Source: Acidobacteriaceae bacterium (lineage in GTDB: Bacteria; Acidobacteriota; Terriglobia; Terriglobales; Acidobacteriaceae). From it: a stretch of DNA of 64,000 nt. Below the pieces are notes generated by a model, which saw only the letters and a program-made list of their open reading frames with translations, was not told the DNA's origin and made no database searches. The position numbers were made by a program, and so were the translations under genes. This document shows positions 25,536 to 34,682 of this stretch, one piece after another. Position 1 is the stretch's first letter. The number at the start of each line of letters is the position of its first letter. The DNA lies in the NCBI GenBank assembly GCA_003132405.1, contig PKXQ01000109.1:1-64000 (forward strand). The letters run 5' to 3'.

Positions 25536-27213
25536 GCGAAGTCGCGGCGATCATCGAAGCAAGCGATCAAAGCGGTTGACGCACAGTATTAGCACAAAAT
25601 TAATCGTGTCGCTGCTAGCGATCATGGTCGCCATCTTCGCTTTATTCGGATACTTGAATATCCGACTCCATCGCCAGGACTTGGAAGCATCCCAGTTGGC
25701 CAACGCCGAGCGGATCAGCGATGTCATCAGGCGCGCCACCATCGACTACATGCTGCGCGACGATCGCCAGGGCCTCTACCGTGCGATCCAAACCATAGCG
25801 GACGAGCCGGGCATGGTGAAGGTACGCATTCTTGACCAGGAAGGCCGGATCAGCTATTCCACGGATCCGAAGGAAGTCAGCCGAATTCTCGACAAGAGCG
25901 CTGAGTCCTGCTATGGCTGCCACACGCAATCGCAACCGCTGGCGCGTCTGAATCGCCCCGACCGCTTTCGCATTTATCGCAGTGCCGGTCAGCGGGTGCT
26001 GGGAATTATCACCCCCATCGAAAATCAGCCCAACTGCGCCAATGCCAGTTGCCACGCGCATTCGGCGGATCAGCAGGTTCTGGGCGTGCTGGACACCAAT
26101 CTTTCGCTGGCGAAAGCGGACGCGCAACTTGCTGTCAGCAGCGCTCGCATGTCGTATTACACGGGCGGGGCGCTGATCGTGGTGGCGGCTCTGAGCTGGT
26201 TGTTCGTCTGGCGCGTGGTCGACAAACCAATCAAAGCTCTCAAGAACGGCACGGAACGCCTTGCTCGCGGCGAACTCGGTTACCAGATCAAGGTGCGATC
26301 GCAGGACGAAGTCGGCGACCTGGCTCGTTCCTTCAACGACATGAGTCTGCAGTTGCGCGTCGCCAATGAAGAAATCATCGATTGGGCGAAGACTTTGGAA
26401 GATCGTGTTGAACAAAAGACGACGGAGTTGCAACGCGCTCACGATCACGTGCTGCACGTAGAACGAATGGCGTCTATCGGGAAAATGGCGGCGGTAGTGG
26501 CGCACGAAGTCAATAACCCGCTATCCGGGATTCTTACTTACGCAAAACTCTTGCGGAAGTGGGTGGGGACGGGCCAAACCGAGCGTGAAAAACGCGAGGA
26601 AGCGATGCAGTGTCTGGAACTGATCGCCACGGAAAGCCGTCGTTGTGGCGATCTTATCCATAACCTGCTGTCTCTTTCGCGAACCGCTCCTATGAACGTG
26701 CAGTCGACCGACCTGAACGCAGTGATTCATCGCTGCGTGCAACTGGTGCGGCATCAACTGGACTTGGCCGGAATCGAGTTGCAACTGAAACTGGCGACCG
26801 ACCTACCCTTTGTGGCGTGCGATCCGGCGCAGATGGAACAAGTCTTTATCGCACTGATCATGAACGCGGTCGATGCCATGCCCGACGGTGGCACTCTCTG
26901 GCTTGAAGATCAGCTTGCCCGCACTGACGACAAGACTGAAATCGAGGTGCGGGTACGCGACGACGGAACAGGCATCGCTCCCGACGTTCTCCCGCATATC
27001 TTCGAACCCTTTATGACAACGAAAGAGCATGGCCGCGGAACCGGGCTGGGATTGGCGATCGCTCGCGGCATCATGGAGCGGCATAACGGGCGCATCGAAG
27101 TCGAAACGGAGTTCGGAAGGGGTACGACTTTTATTCTGACTCTGCCCAGTCAGGTTCCTGACGCAGCGCTGGTGGAGGTTGCGGCGGGGGGCTTTGCGAC
27201 CAAGGCGAGGTGA
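25522..27213 (+). CDS. Sensor histidine kinase with two periplasmic haem-c motifs
   Basis: A 563-residue membrane kinase. TM1 is at about 27-46 and TM2 at 212-231, enclosing a ~165-residue periplasmic domain. That domain contains CYGCH (C130, C133, H134) and CANASCH (C172, C177, H178), i.e. one CxxCH and one CxxxxCH haem-c attachment motif. After TM2 come a HAMP domain (KPIKALKNGTERLARGELG), the dimerisation helix with H328 (AAVVAHEVNNPLSGI), and the ATPase with N-box NAVDAMPDGG, G1 DDGTGI and G2 GRGTGLGLAI. It is therefore a haem-based redox or gas sensor. The gene overlaps the NrfD-like gene by 14 nt and the NtrC-type regulator gene by 4 nt, so it likely monitors the state of this electron chain. 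Confidence 0.88.
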   Translation: MQETERSRGDHRSKRSKRLTHSISTKLIVSLLAIMVAIFALFGYLNIRLHRQDLEASQLANAERISDVIRRATIDYMLRDDRQGLYRAIQTIADEPGMVKVRILDQEGRISYSTDPKEVSRILDKSAESCYGCHTQSQPLARLNRPDRFRIYRSAGQRVLGIITPIENQPNCANASCHAHSADQQVLGVLDTNLSLAKADAQLAVSSARMSYYTGGALIVVAALSWLFVWRVVDKPIKALKNGTERLARGELGYQIKVRSQDEVGDLARSFNDMSLQLRVANEEIIDWAKTLEDRVEQKTTELQRAHDHVLHVERMASIGKMAAVVAHEVNNPLSGILTYAKLLRKWVGTGQTEREKREEAMQCLELIATESRRCGDLIHNLLSLSRTAPMNVQSTDLNAVIHRCVQLVRHQLDLAGIELQLKLATDLPFVACDPAQMEQVFIALIMNAVDAMPDGGTLWLEDQLARTDDKTEIEVRVRDDGTGIAPDVLPHIFEPFMTTKEHGRGTGLGLAIARGIMERHNGRIEVETEFGRGTTFILTLPSQVPDAALVEVAAGGFATKAR

Positions 27214-28580
27214 CCGAAGTGAGTACACAGGGAAGACTGCTGGTCGTAGATGACGAACTAAGCGTGCGCGATTCGCTGGACAAATGGTTTCGCGAGGAAG
27301 GCTATGAAGTCGGCACGGCGGAGAATGCCAACGACGCACTTACTCGTTTGGCGGAACATCGATGGGATGCCGCTCTCGTCGATATCAAGATGCACGGAAC
27401 CGACGGAATCGAGTTACAGCGCCGTATGCACGAAATCGATCCGGACTTAGTCGTGATTATGATGACCGGCTATGCCTCGGTCGAGACAGCGGTGACGGCT
27501 CTGAAAAATGGCGCCTATGACTATGTGACGAAGCCGCTCGACCCGGACGATATCGCGCATCTGATCAAGAACGCGCTGGCGCATAAACGCACGACGCAGG
27601 AAAATGTGCTGCTGCGCGAAACCGTCGCCGATATCGCTCGTCCAGGAGACATCGTTGGCCAGAGCGGTCTCATGCGCAAACTCTTCAACGCGATTGAGAC
27701 GGTTGGCCCAACCGACGCCACGGTCCTGATCACGGGCGAAAGCGGCACAGGAAAAGAGCTGGTGGCGCGTGCCATTCATCACGCCAGTCCGCGAAGATTC
27801 CATCCTCTGGTCGCAATCCACTGCGGTGCCTTGACCGAGACGCTTCTCGAAAGCGAACTCTTTGGCCACGAAAAAGGCGCGTTCACCGGCGCGCAATATC
27901 GCAAGAAAGGCAAATTCGAAATTGCCGAAGGTGGAACGGTTTTTCTCGATGAGATCGGCGACATTAGCTTAAAGACGCAGACCGACCTGCTGCGGGTTTT
28001 GCAGGAACGGGAAATCACTCGCGTCGGTGGCAATCAAAACATCAAGGTGGACTTCCGCTGCGTCGCCGCCACCAACAAAGATCTCGAGAAGCTGATCGAG
28101 GAAGGTAAGTTCCGCCCCGACCTTTTCTACCGGCTGAACGTGTTCCGCATTGAGCTGCCGCCGCTACGTGAGCGCCGCGAAGACATTCCCCTGCTGGTGG
28201 ACAATTTCGTTCGAAAGTTTTCCCTGGCGATGAATAAACGCATCACCCGCGTTTCACCGGCGGCAATGAATCAGTTGCAGCAGCAGTCCTGGGTTGGAAA
28301 TGTCCGTGAACTGGAGAATGCCGTCGAGCGCGCCATGGTTGTCGGGCACGAGCCGGAACTGCACGAACAGGATTTTATTTTCAAGTCACCAGCCATCTCC
28401 AACGGCGTGGGCAAGAAGCTCGAAGACATGGAGCGCGCGCATATACTGCGGGTGGTGGAGGAATGTGGAGGCAATCAGAGCCACGCCGCCGAGATCCTCG
28501 ACATCGACCGGGTCACGCTCTATCACAAGCTGAAAAAGTACGGTTGGTCGCGCACACCAGTCGAGGCACGATCCAACTAG
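27210..28580 (+). CDS. NtrC-family sigma-54-dependent response regulator
   Basis: 456 residues in three domains: receiver (phospho-acceptor D58 in ALVDIKMHG, K108 in VTKPLD), AAA+ sigma-54 activator (Walker A GESGTGKE, GAFTGA loop as GHEKGAFTGAQ, Walker B GGTVFLDEIG) and a Fis-type helix-turn-helix (NQSHAAEILDIDRVTLYHKLKKYG). It starts with GTG overlapping the kinase stop and is the kinase's partner. Its target promoters, sigma-54 type by definition, were not found in the redox operon itself. The stop codon's last base begins a heptamer repeat array. Confidence 0.93.
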   Translation: MTEVSTQGRLLVVDDELSVRDSLDKWFREEGYEVGTAENANDALTRLAEHRWDAALVDIKMHGTDGIELQRRMHEIDPDLVVIMMTGYASVETAVTALKNGAYDYVTKPLDPDDIAHLIKNALAHKRTTQENVLLRETVADIARPGDIVGQSGLMRKLFNAIETVGPTDATVLITGESGTGKELVARAIHHASPRRFHPLVAIHCGALTETLLESELFGHEKGAFTGAQYRKKGKFEIAEGGTVFLDEIGDISLKTQTDLLRVLQEREITRVGGNQNIKVDFRCVAATNKDLEKLIEEGKFRPDLFYRLNVFRIELPPLRERREDIPLLVDNFVRKFSLAMNKRITRVSPAAMNQLQQQSWVGNVRELENAVERAMVVGHEPELHEQDFIFKSPAISNGVGKKLEDMERAHILRVVEECGGNQSHAAEILDIDRVTLYHKLKKYGWSRTPVEARSN

Positions 28581-28663
28581 TTCTCAGTTCCCAGTTCTCA
28601 GCTCTCACTTTTCGAGTAAACCGAGTAAACAACACTGAGAGCTGAGAGCCGGGAACCGAGAAC
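28580..28663. repeat. Heptamer-repeat hairpin (word GTTCTCA)
   Basis: The left arm is four consecutive 7-nt words at 28580-28607 (GTTCTCA, with GTTCCCA and GCTCTCA variants). After a 28-nt loop, the right arm at 28636-28663 is four words of the complement (TGAGAGC twice, CGGGAAC, CGAGAAC). It fills the gap between the regulator stop codon and the archaemetzincin ATG, leaving no Shine-Dalgarno sequence before that ATG. Confidence 0.85.
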
Positions 28664-28670
28664 CGCCGCA

Positions 28671-29231
28671 ATGAAGCTGCTCCACCTGTTACCGATCGGG
28701 AATGTGGAGGACGAGCTGCTGCACGAGCTTCGTCCCGCTGTCGAAGAAACTTTTCACGTTTCCTGTCAGGTGCTACCGGCGCGATTGGATCCCGAATTCG
28801 CCTTCCACGGAGAGCGGCAGCAATACCACTCGTCGGAAATCCTGCATCGCATGCAGAGCTTTCTTACCGCGGACTCATGGCGCCTGCTTGGAGTCGTTGC
28901 CGTCGATCTTTACATCCCGATTCTCACCTTTGTTTTTGGCGAAGCGCAGATGGGAGGCCCCTGCGCGGTGGTTTCAGCGCACCGGTTGCGGCAGGAGTTC
29001 TACGGGCTTCCTCCTGATCGCGACCTGTTTCGCCAGCGTGTAATCAAGGAGTCGGTTCATGAAATCGGCCACACCCTGAGCTTGACTCACTGCGAGGATT
29101 ACAGCTGCGCCATGGCGCCGTCGCACGCTGTGGAGTGGATCGATCTCAAGCAAGGTTCGCTATGCACGACGTGCCGAGAAGCGGCAACGCCGATGACCAG
29201 GATTTCGTCGGCAAATCTTTTGAAATCGTAG
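28671..29231 (+). CDS. amzA: Archaemetzincin-family zinc metallopeptidase
   Basis: A 186-residue protein with the archaemetzincin signature: HEIGHTLSLTHC (zinc ligands H130, H134, H140, catalytic E131) followed by C141, C146, the Met-turn residue M148 and C165-x-x-C168, which bind a structural zinc. The usual Gly of HExxHxxGxxH is Ser (S137), which is uncommon in metzincins. There is no signal peptide, so it is cytoplasmic. Physiological substrates of the family are unknown. It follows the redox-sensing two-component system after a repeat hairpin, and its C-terminus is Ser/Thr-rich. Confidence 0.85.
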   Translation: MKLLHLLPIGNVEDELLHELRPAVEETFHVSCQVLPARLDPEFAFHGERQQYHSSEILHRMQSFLTADSWRLLGVVAVDLYIPILTFVFGEAQMGGPCAVVSAHRLRQEFYGLPPDRDLFRQRVIKESVHEIGHTLSLTHCEDYSCAMAPSHAVEWIDLKQGSLCTTCREAATPMTRISSANLLKS

Positions 29232-29386
29232 ACTGGGCTGGACTCGCCGACACTCTTGGTTTCGCTATCGCAAAAACATCGGCCGCCCGGCTCCTGGTTT
29301 TTAACCTTGGATCCGGACGGCCTGATGTTTCCAACGGTCCTCGTTACGGCGACCTGCGAGGTGGCTCGCTCTCGCGGAGCGTCACT

Positions 29387-30067
29387 CTAGGACAGGAAGA
29401 ATTCTTTCGCCAGCGGCAGCCACTCCTGGTCGGGAATGTGGGTGGATACGTCGTTGATGGCCACTCCACCGTCCTGGGCCAAGGCTCCGAGCGCTACTGG
29501 CATGCGGACGCGCAGGCGTCGGGCTGCTTCGTCCATCCAGGAGCGGGCGAGCCCGCCGCCTAACAGGTTCTTGAAACTGGTCTTGGCATCGGGCGCCTGC
29601 ACGGTTACGAGCCAGCCCTCGCCGTAAGGATCGTTGAGCGCCAGCTTTGGATCGCATTCAACCGCCGGGTTGATATCAGCTACCGTGCCCTCGATGGGCG
29701 AAACCATATCAACCTTGCAGCCGTCGCGATAGATGGTGAACATCTTTTGGCCTTGGCGAATCCATTGTCCGCGTTGCGGCAGCGTGATGTTCTCGAGTTT
29801 GCCGATCAGCTTGGTGGCAAAGTCGTCCATACCCACGCGCACCAGGCTGGGGCTCTCGGTCAATGCCCAAGTGTGACCTGGATGATAGCGCAGGTTTTCC
29901 GGCACGGCGAACCCGCCTACTAAGGCCGGCTGAAGACGGGGCGGAGCGTTACGTTCCGCCGCGGCGGCGCGTGTCATCGTAATCGGTTCGGCAATCGTGT
30001 TACGGGTGCGGAAGTAGTCGATTAGTAAGAAGGCTACGAACGTGAAGAGAACCAGTAGGACTGTCAT
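29387..30067 (-). CDS. Membrane-anchored GcvH-like (glycine cleavage H-domain) protein
   Basis: 226 residues: an N-terminal membrane anchor (residues 2-17, MTVLLVLFTFVAFLLIDYF), a linker rich in Ala/Pro, then an H-protein-like hammerhead domain (PGHTWALTESPSLVRVGMDDFA, IGKLENITLPQRG, SPIEGTVADINP, DPYGEGWLVTVQAPD). The lipoyl Lys eight residues before the conserved Pro is absent: that position is Gly, and the only nearby Lys (K118) is two residues off. Hence it is probably not a lipoate carrier of the glycine cleavage system, whose other genes are missing here. It is convergent with the archaemetzincin gene. Similar anchored H-domains occur near NrfD-type redox modules, so a structural or redox role is possible. 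Confidence 0.75.
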   Translation of the reverse strand: MTVLLVLFTFVAFLLIDYFRTRNTIAEPITMTRAAAAERNAPPRLQPALVGGFAVPENLRYHPGHTWALTESPSLVRVGMDDFATKLIGKLENITLPQRGQWIRQGQKMFTIYRDGCKVDMVSPIEGTVADINPAVECDPKLALNDPYGEGWLVTVQAPDAKTSFKNLLGGGLARSWMDEAARRLRVRMPVALGALAQDGGVAINDVSTHIPDQEWLPLAKEFFLS

Positions 30068-30456
30068 AAGTCACCTCGTCGGAGGGCCGTCTAGCGAGCC
30101 ACTCAGCACTTTTCTTAAAGGCAATCGCCTCGCCATACCGAAACGTGTCGGGGACGAGCATCCTGCTGTCGCTTATCTGCCCTGAAATGACGAAGATGCG
30201 TGGAACGCGTTTTGTGGTGCGAGATTTCGACATGAAATTGTCAACAACGCTTTGATGCAGTTCGCAACGGTCAAAAAGGCCGCGTTCCAATATTTGAATT
30301 TGGCCGGCGCGAACGACGATTTGAAATCAGTTACTTGCGGGTGGGTGAATGCATCGTTGCATCTGACAACACCAAAGTCGAAGAATGCAACGGTGAAAAT
30401 CGGTCGTGAGATGGGCCGGTTGCAAAACAGCGTTCGCGGCCTGCAAACTACTAAAC
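30068..30456. other. 389-nt divergent gap, no gene seen
   Basis: The stretch between the GcvH-like gene (minus) and fpg (plus) contains short GATGCA/TGCATC words (30348-30392) but no ORF with family support. An apparent 96-codon minus ORF (30000-30290) overlaps the GcvH-like gene and looks random. Promoters for both genes are expected here. Confidence 0.4.
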
Positions 30457-31356
30457 GTGCCGGAACTGCCCGATATCGCAGCCTACATCAGCGCGCTTGA
30501 GCCGCGGATCGTTGCCCAGCCAATCGAGCACATACGCGTGTCGAGCCCTTTTCTGTTACGTACCGTGCAACCGTCCCTTAAAGATGTGGAAGGCCGCGTG
30601 GTGCGCGAGTTGCGGCGAATCGGCAAGCGCATTGCCATTGGCCTAGACGGCGATCTCTGGCTGGTGCTGCACTTGATGATCGCCGGGCGACTGCACTGGC
30701 GCCAGAGAGGAGCAAAACTGGCAGGTCGCCAGAGCCTGGCAGCTTTCGATTTTCCGAATGGCTCTCTCGTGCTCACGGAGGGCGGCACAAAGCATCGCGC
30801 ATCGCTCTATGTCCTCAGCGGCGAAGAGAGCTTGCAATCGGTCGACCCTGGTGGAATCGACGTCCTCAGTAGCAATTTCGAATCGTTTCGCGAAGCGCTG
30901 ACGGCTGAGAACCGCACGCTGAAAAGAGCGCTTACCGATCCGCGAATATTAAGCGGTATCGGCAATGCGTATTCGGACGAGATCTTGCACGCCGCCCAGT
31001 TGTCTCCTATCGCGCTAACGCAAAAGCTCAAACCCGATGAATGGGAAAGGTTATTCGCCGCGACTCGCGATACTCTGCGGCTGTGGATAGACCGTTTGCG
31101 CGCAGAAGCAAAGGCGGGCTTTCCCGAAAAAGTGACCGCCTTCCGCAAGGAGATGGCAGTTCACGGACATTACGGAGAACCTTGCCCGAGGTGTGGAGAA
31201 AAGATTCAGCGGATTCGCTACGCTGACAACGAAACCAACTATTGTGCTCGCTGCCAGACCGGCGGAAAAGTTTTGGCTGATCGAAGCTTGTCGCGGCTGT
31301 TGCGATCAGACTGGCCGCGTACACTGGACGAACTCGAAGCTCTTAAACGCCGCTAG
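30457..31356 (+). CDS. Formamidopyrimidine-DNA glycosylase / endonuclease VIII family
   Basis: A 299-residue DNA repair glycosylase. It begins V/M-PELPD: Pro at position 2 becomes the catalytic N-terminal amine after Met removal, and Glu is beside it. The helix-two-turn-helix region (DPRILSGIGNAYSDEIL) and the C-terminal zinc finger (PCPRCGEKIQRIRY...NYCARCQTGG) are complete. It excises oxidised bases and cuts by beta,delta-elimination. GTG 30457 is chosen because PELPD must be N-terminal; a longer reading from 30406 would bury the catalytic Pro. Whether it is Fpg or Nei cannot be settled by eye. Confidence 0.88.
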   Translation: MPELPDIAAYISALEPRIVAQPIEHIRVSSPFLLRTVQPSLKDVEGRVVRELRRIGKRIAIGLDGDLWLVLHLMIAGRLHWRQRGAKLAGRQSLAAFDFPNGSLVLTEGGTKHRASLYVLSGEESLQSVDPGGIDVLSSNFESFREALTAENRTLKRALTDPRILSGIGNAYSDEILHAAQLSPIALTQKLKPDEWERLFAATRDTLRLWIDRLRAEAKAGFPEKVTAFRKEMAVHGHYGEPCPRCGEKIQRIRYADNETNYCARCQTGGKVLADRSLSRLLRSDWPRTLDELEALKRR

Positions 31357-31446
31357 AATGTGAAACGCCGACAATTGGACACAAGCCACCTTCGAGACTC
31401 CAATAGCGCGATCCATGTGGAGATTGCCGGTCAGGAGTCGTGACGT

Positions 31447-32076
31447 CTAGGCAGAGACTCTTGCGTCGAGGGTCTGCATAACATCCAGAATCATGCGAAC
31501 GACCGCTTCATCCCCTATGGTTGTATTAATCATCGAGTGGTAAACGACGCGGTCCGGCCATTCAACGTGGAAATACTTTTGGATGAAATCGATGCGTTCG
31601 CGATCGACTGTATCCACGAGCTGTTCGGCTTCATCCGCGCTCTTTCCGCGAGCCCGCAGCCGCCGCACTTTATCTTCTCTCGGAGCGTATAGAAACACGC
31701 GCAACGTATCTTGCCGATTCTTGAGAAACTGCTGCGACCCTCGTCCGACGATGATCGAGTTTCCCGTCTTGGCCGCCTGTTGCACGACCTGTTCCGTAAA
31801 TTTCAAAATGCATTCGCTGTCGACCAGCTTGAGTTTGTGCGCGTTGAGGCTTCCTTCATAACTCCCGCGCAAAAAAGATTTGAAGAGCCTGTAATAAAGA
31901 GGATCGGTTTTTTCCTCTCGACACTCGACGACTGATTTGGGACAGTCAGCCAGCCGCGCGATCTCTTCTGTCAGCAACTGGTCCCAAAGTTTCCACCCCA
32001 GCTGCTTCGACAGAAGTTGAGCGATCTCCCCGCCGCCGCTGCCGTACTCGCGTTCAATGGTGATGATTTTTATCAT
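31447..32076 (-). CDS. Cytidylate kinase-like P-loop protein
   Basis: 209 residues of the cytidylate-kinase-like family. The N-terminus ITIEREYGSGGGEIAQLLSKQLGW provides a P-loop variant (EYGSGG), followed by a lid-like segment and SIIVGRGSQQFLKNRQDTLRVFLYAP, the nucleotide/base-binding strand. It is shorter than Cmk (about 225) and unlinked to rpsA. It probably phosphorylates a nucleotide or other small substrate. Downstream on the same strand (next gene at 33020, upstream in transcription) is a tandem universal stress protein; such pairing is frequent with stress functions. Confidence 0.75.
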   Translation of the reverse strand: MIKIITIEREYGSGGGEIAQLLSKQLGWKLWDQLLTEEIARLADCPKSVVECREEKTDPLYYRLFKSFLRGSYEGSLNAHKLKLVDSECILKFTEQVVQQAAKTGNSIIVGRGSQQFLKNRQDTLRVFLYAPREDKVRRLRARGKSADEAEQLVDTVDRERIDFIQKYFHVEWPDRVVYHSMINTTIGDEAVVRMILDVMQTLDARVSA

Positions 32077-32117
32077 GTTTGTACAATTCTAAGTCCACGC
32101 GCCTCGCGTTTCGATTC

Positions 32118-33020
32118 TCAAATGTGTACGGCGAGAACGGGGCACGGTCCCAGCTGCAGCACCCTATAGGTTGTCGAACCAAACACCGCTAGATCCAACG
32201 CGCCACGGCCACGCACTCCCATCGCCACCATGTCGATTTGCGCTTCCACGGCGAGCTGAATGATCTGCTGGTACGGCTTTCCAACGCGCACCGCCGTTTT
32301 AATCTTGAGTGTCTTGCGCACTTCTTGTGGAATCAGTTTATCGAGTTGCTCCGTCGCTGTCGCTGTAGCCTGCTCCAAGCTGGGCGCGCTGGGGACGTCC
32401 TCCAACACGTGCAGCAATGTGAGCTCGGCGTTGTACTCTTCTGTTGCCGAGACGGCCCAGTGTAAAGCTCGCTCTGAATTCTCGGAGAAATCCGTACAGA
32501 AAACAATTCGGTCCAGGTGGTGGTGGCGTTCCCGCTCTTGATTCGCGGCGGTGTCCGCTGCAGTCGACTCCCGTCGCGGATTACATACCGCCAGCACCGG
32601 ACAGGGAGTCCTACGCATCACTCGATTGGTCACGGACCCCAGCACCAGGCGATCATAGCCTCGCCGCCCGTGCGTTCCCATGACGATCAAGTCCGCTTTG
32701 TGTGCCTGCACAAATGAAAAAATACAGTCTGGAGCCGTTCCCTCGTGCACCACCAGATCTGGCAGAATTTCGCTGCGGGTGTGTTTCTTCACAAATTCAC
32801 TTAGCTGCTCATCGCCCCCCTCGCGAAGCGTCCGGCAGAATTCCGCATAGTCTCCTGCGCTCGCAGCGTAGTCGGCGTAAGGATAGCGCGACACCTCCAC
32901 GATGTTCAGCGCCACCAGCCTGGCTCGATAGTGCTCGGCCACCGATAGAGCATAACGATATGCCCTGATCGAGAACTCCGAGAAATCGATGGGGCAAACG
33001 ATGAGTTTAATTTCCAGCAT
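32118..33020 (-). CDS. Tandem universal stress protein (two Usp domains)
   Basis: 300 residues made of two UspA domains. Each ends in the ATP-binding signature: domain 1 MGTHGRRGYDRLVLGSVTNRV...CPVLAV and domain 2 MGVRGRGALDLAVFGSTTYRV...CPVLAV, both of G-x2-G-x9-G-S/T type. Domain 1 begins KLIVCPIDFSEFS, domain 2 RIVFCTDFSENSE. It is soluble and likely binds ATP under stress or energy limitation. It lies between the cytidylate-kinase-like gene and the efflux operon. Confidence 0.9.
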   Translation of the reverse strand: MLEIKLIVCPIDFSEFSIRAYRYALSVAEHYRARLVALNIVEVSRYPYADYAASAGDYAEFCRTLREGGDEQLSEFVKKHTRSEILPDLVVHEGTAPDCIFSFVQAHKADLIVMGTHGRRGYDRLVLGSVTNRVMRRTPCPVLAVCNPRRESTAADTAANQERERHHHLDRIVFCTDFSENSERALHWAVSATEEYNAELTLLHVLEDVPSAPSLEQATATATEQLDKLIPQEVRKTLKIKTAVRVGKPYQQIIQLAVEAQIDMVAMGVRGRGALDLAVFGSTTYRVLQLGPCPVLAVHI

Positions 33021-33062
33021 GGCTGCCTTCGTAACTCACTCCGCATTGCATCAAATTAATTA

Positions 33063-34658
33063 TTACTCCGCGACTCTTACCCCGCCACCACCGGGATCAT
33101 TCTTCCTCAAAGCAAAAGACAGACAGAACATGATCCCAGCGCCCACGCAAAGAACCATAAATGTATCGATGTACGCCAAGCTTGCCGCCTGTGCCTGCAA
33201 TGATTGATAAATCTGGGCGTAAGCCGTCATCTGCGACTCGTGCTTGCCCACGCCTGAGTTGGCCAGGCGCTGAGCGAGGCCGTTCGCCGAATTGATGAAA
33301 TTGGGATTGTCGACTCTCACAGTTTCCACCAGCCGTGCCTGATGGAATTGCGAACGCCGCGCAATCAATGTCGTGACTAAGGACGTTCCCACGCTGCTTC
33401 CCATATTGCGCATAAAATTGATGATGCCGGCGACCGAGTTGTTCTTATCGGGAGCGATTCCGACGTAAGCCACCAGCGTAATCGGAACGAAGAGGAATCC
33501 GAGACCAATGACCTGTGTGATGCGCAGCCATGTGGCGGCGCTGAAACTGATCTGCAAATCAATTCGCTTAGTAGAATAGAACATAGCAATCGACAGCGCG
33601 AGCCAGCCAAATCCGATCAATCGCCGCGCCTGAATCTTCGTCGTTAACTGGCCCATGATGGGCATCTCAATCAGCAAGACCAGGCCTCCCGCCGAAAGAG
33701 CCAGCCCCGCAAGTTGCGATGTGTATCCCAAAAGCGTTTGAAGAAATTGCGGCATTAGGACCAGACTGCTGAACAACAGAATGCCGAGCGTGAACATCAT
33801 CAAGCTCGAACTCGCGAAGTTAAAGCTCTTGAACATGCGGACGTCGATGATCGGCGCTTTTTGATACCACTCCCAGATCACCAGCGAGATCAGGCAAACG
33901 GTTGAGACAACGATCAAAGTCGTGATGAAGCGCGATCCGAACCAATCATCTTCCTGACCCTTATCGAGCAGCACCTGCAATGCTCCGACGCCGAGCGCCA
34001 GCAGAGCGATGCCGATGTAGTCCAATTTCACTCCGGCCGCTTTGATCCGGGCTAAATAAGGAGGATCCTCGACAAAGCGCCGCACCAGAAACCATGTCGC
34101 TACGCCAACCGGCAGATTGATGAAAAAAATCCAGCGCCACGAATAGTTAAAAGTGATCCAGCCGCCGAGCGTTGGCCCAATAGTGGGCGCCATGATGGCG
34201 GTGATGCCATAAAGCGCAAACGCCAGGCCCCGCTGTTGTGGCGGAAATGTATCTGCCAGAATGGCCTGAGCCATCGGCTGCAATCCGCCGCCGCCGAAAC
34301 CCTGCAACACCCGGAAGAGAAGAAGAAATCCGAGACTCGGCGCAATACCGCACAGCAGGGAACTCACGGTAAAAATGCCGAGGCAGGCCATGAAAAACCG
34401 CTTTCGTCCGAATGCGCCTGCGAGCCAGCCGCTGATCGGCAGAATAATGGCGTTCGAGACGAGATACGAAGTCAACACCCAAGTACTTTGATCGTTGCTT
34501 GCGCCCAGATTTCCGGCCATATAGGGCAAGGCCACATTGGCGATGCTGGTGTCGAGCACCTCCATGAAGGCCGCCAGAGCCACAACAACGGCAATCAGCC
34601 AAGGATTGTACTTGGGCCGCCAAACATCCTGGTCGAGGGCTAGAGTAGCCGAGCTCAT
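33063..34658 (-). CDS. emrB: EmrB-type drug:H+ antiporter (DHA2 MFS)
   Basis: A 531-residue major facilitator with 14 membrane segments. The DHA2 signatures are present: VDTS-type motif as MEVLDTSIANVALPYM, GAFGRKRFFM (motif A) and LQGFGGGGLQPMAQAILADTFPPQQRG (motif C region with PTIGPTLGGWI). It is the inner-membrane pump of a tripartite efflux system with the HlyD-like (34683) and TolC-like (35951) genes, all on the minus strand with small gaps. ATG 34658. Confidence 0.9.
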   Translation of the reverse strand: MSSATLALDQDVWRPKYNPWLIAVVVALAAFMEVLDTSIANVALPYMAGNLGASNDQSTWVLTSYLVSNAIILPISGWLAGAFGRKRFFMACLGIFTVSSLLCGIAPSLGFLLLFRVLQGFGGGGLQPMAQAILADTFPPQQRGLAFALYGITAIMAPTIGPTLGGWITFNYSWRWIFFINLPVGVATWFLVRRFVEDPPYLARIKAAGVKLDYIGIALLALGVGALQVLLDKGQEDDWFGSRFITTLIVVSTVCLISLVIWEWYQKAPIIDVRMFKSFNFASSSLMMFTLGILLFSSLVLMPQFLQTLLGYTSQLAGLALSAGGLVLLIEMPIMGQLTTKIQARRLIGFGWLALSIAMFYSTKRIDLQISFSAATWLRITQVIGLGFLFVPITLVAYVGIAPDKNNSVAGIINFMRNMGSSVGTSLVTTLIARRSQFHQARLVETVRVDNPNFINSANGLAQRLANSGVGKHESQMTAYAQIYQSLQAQAASLAYIDTFMVLCVGAGIMFCLSFALRKNDPGGGGVRVAE

Positions 34659-34682
34659 CTTGCGGAACTCACAAAGCAGAAA

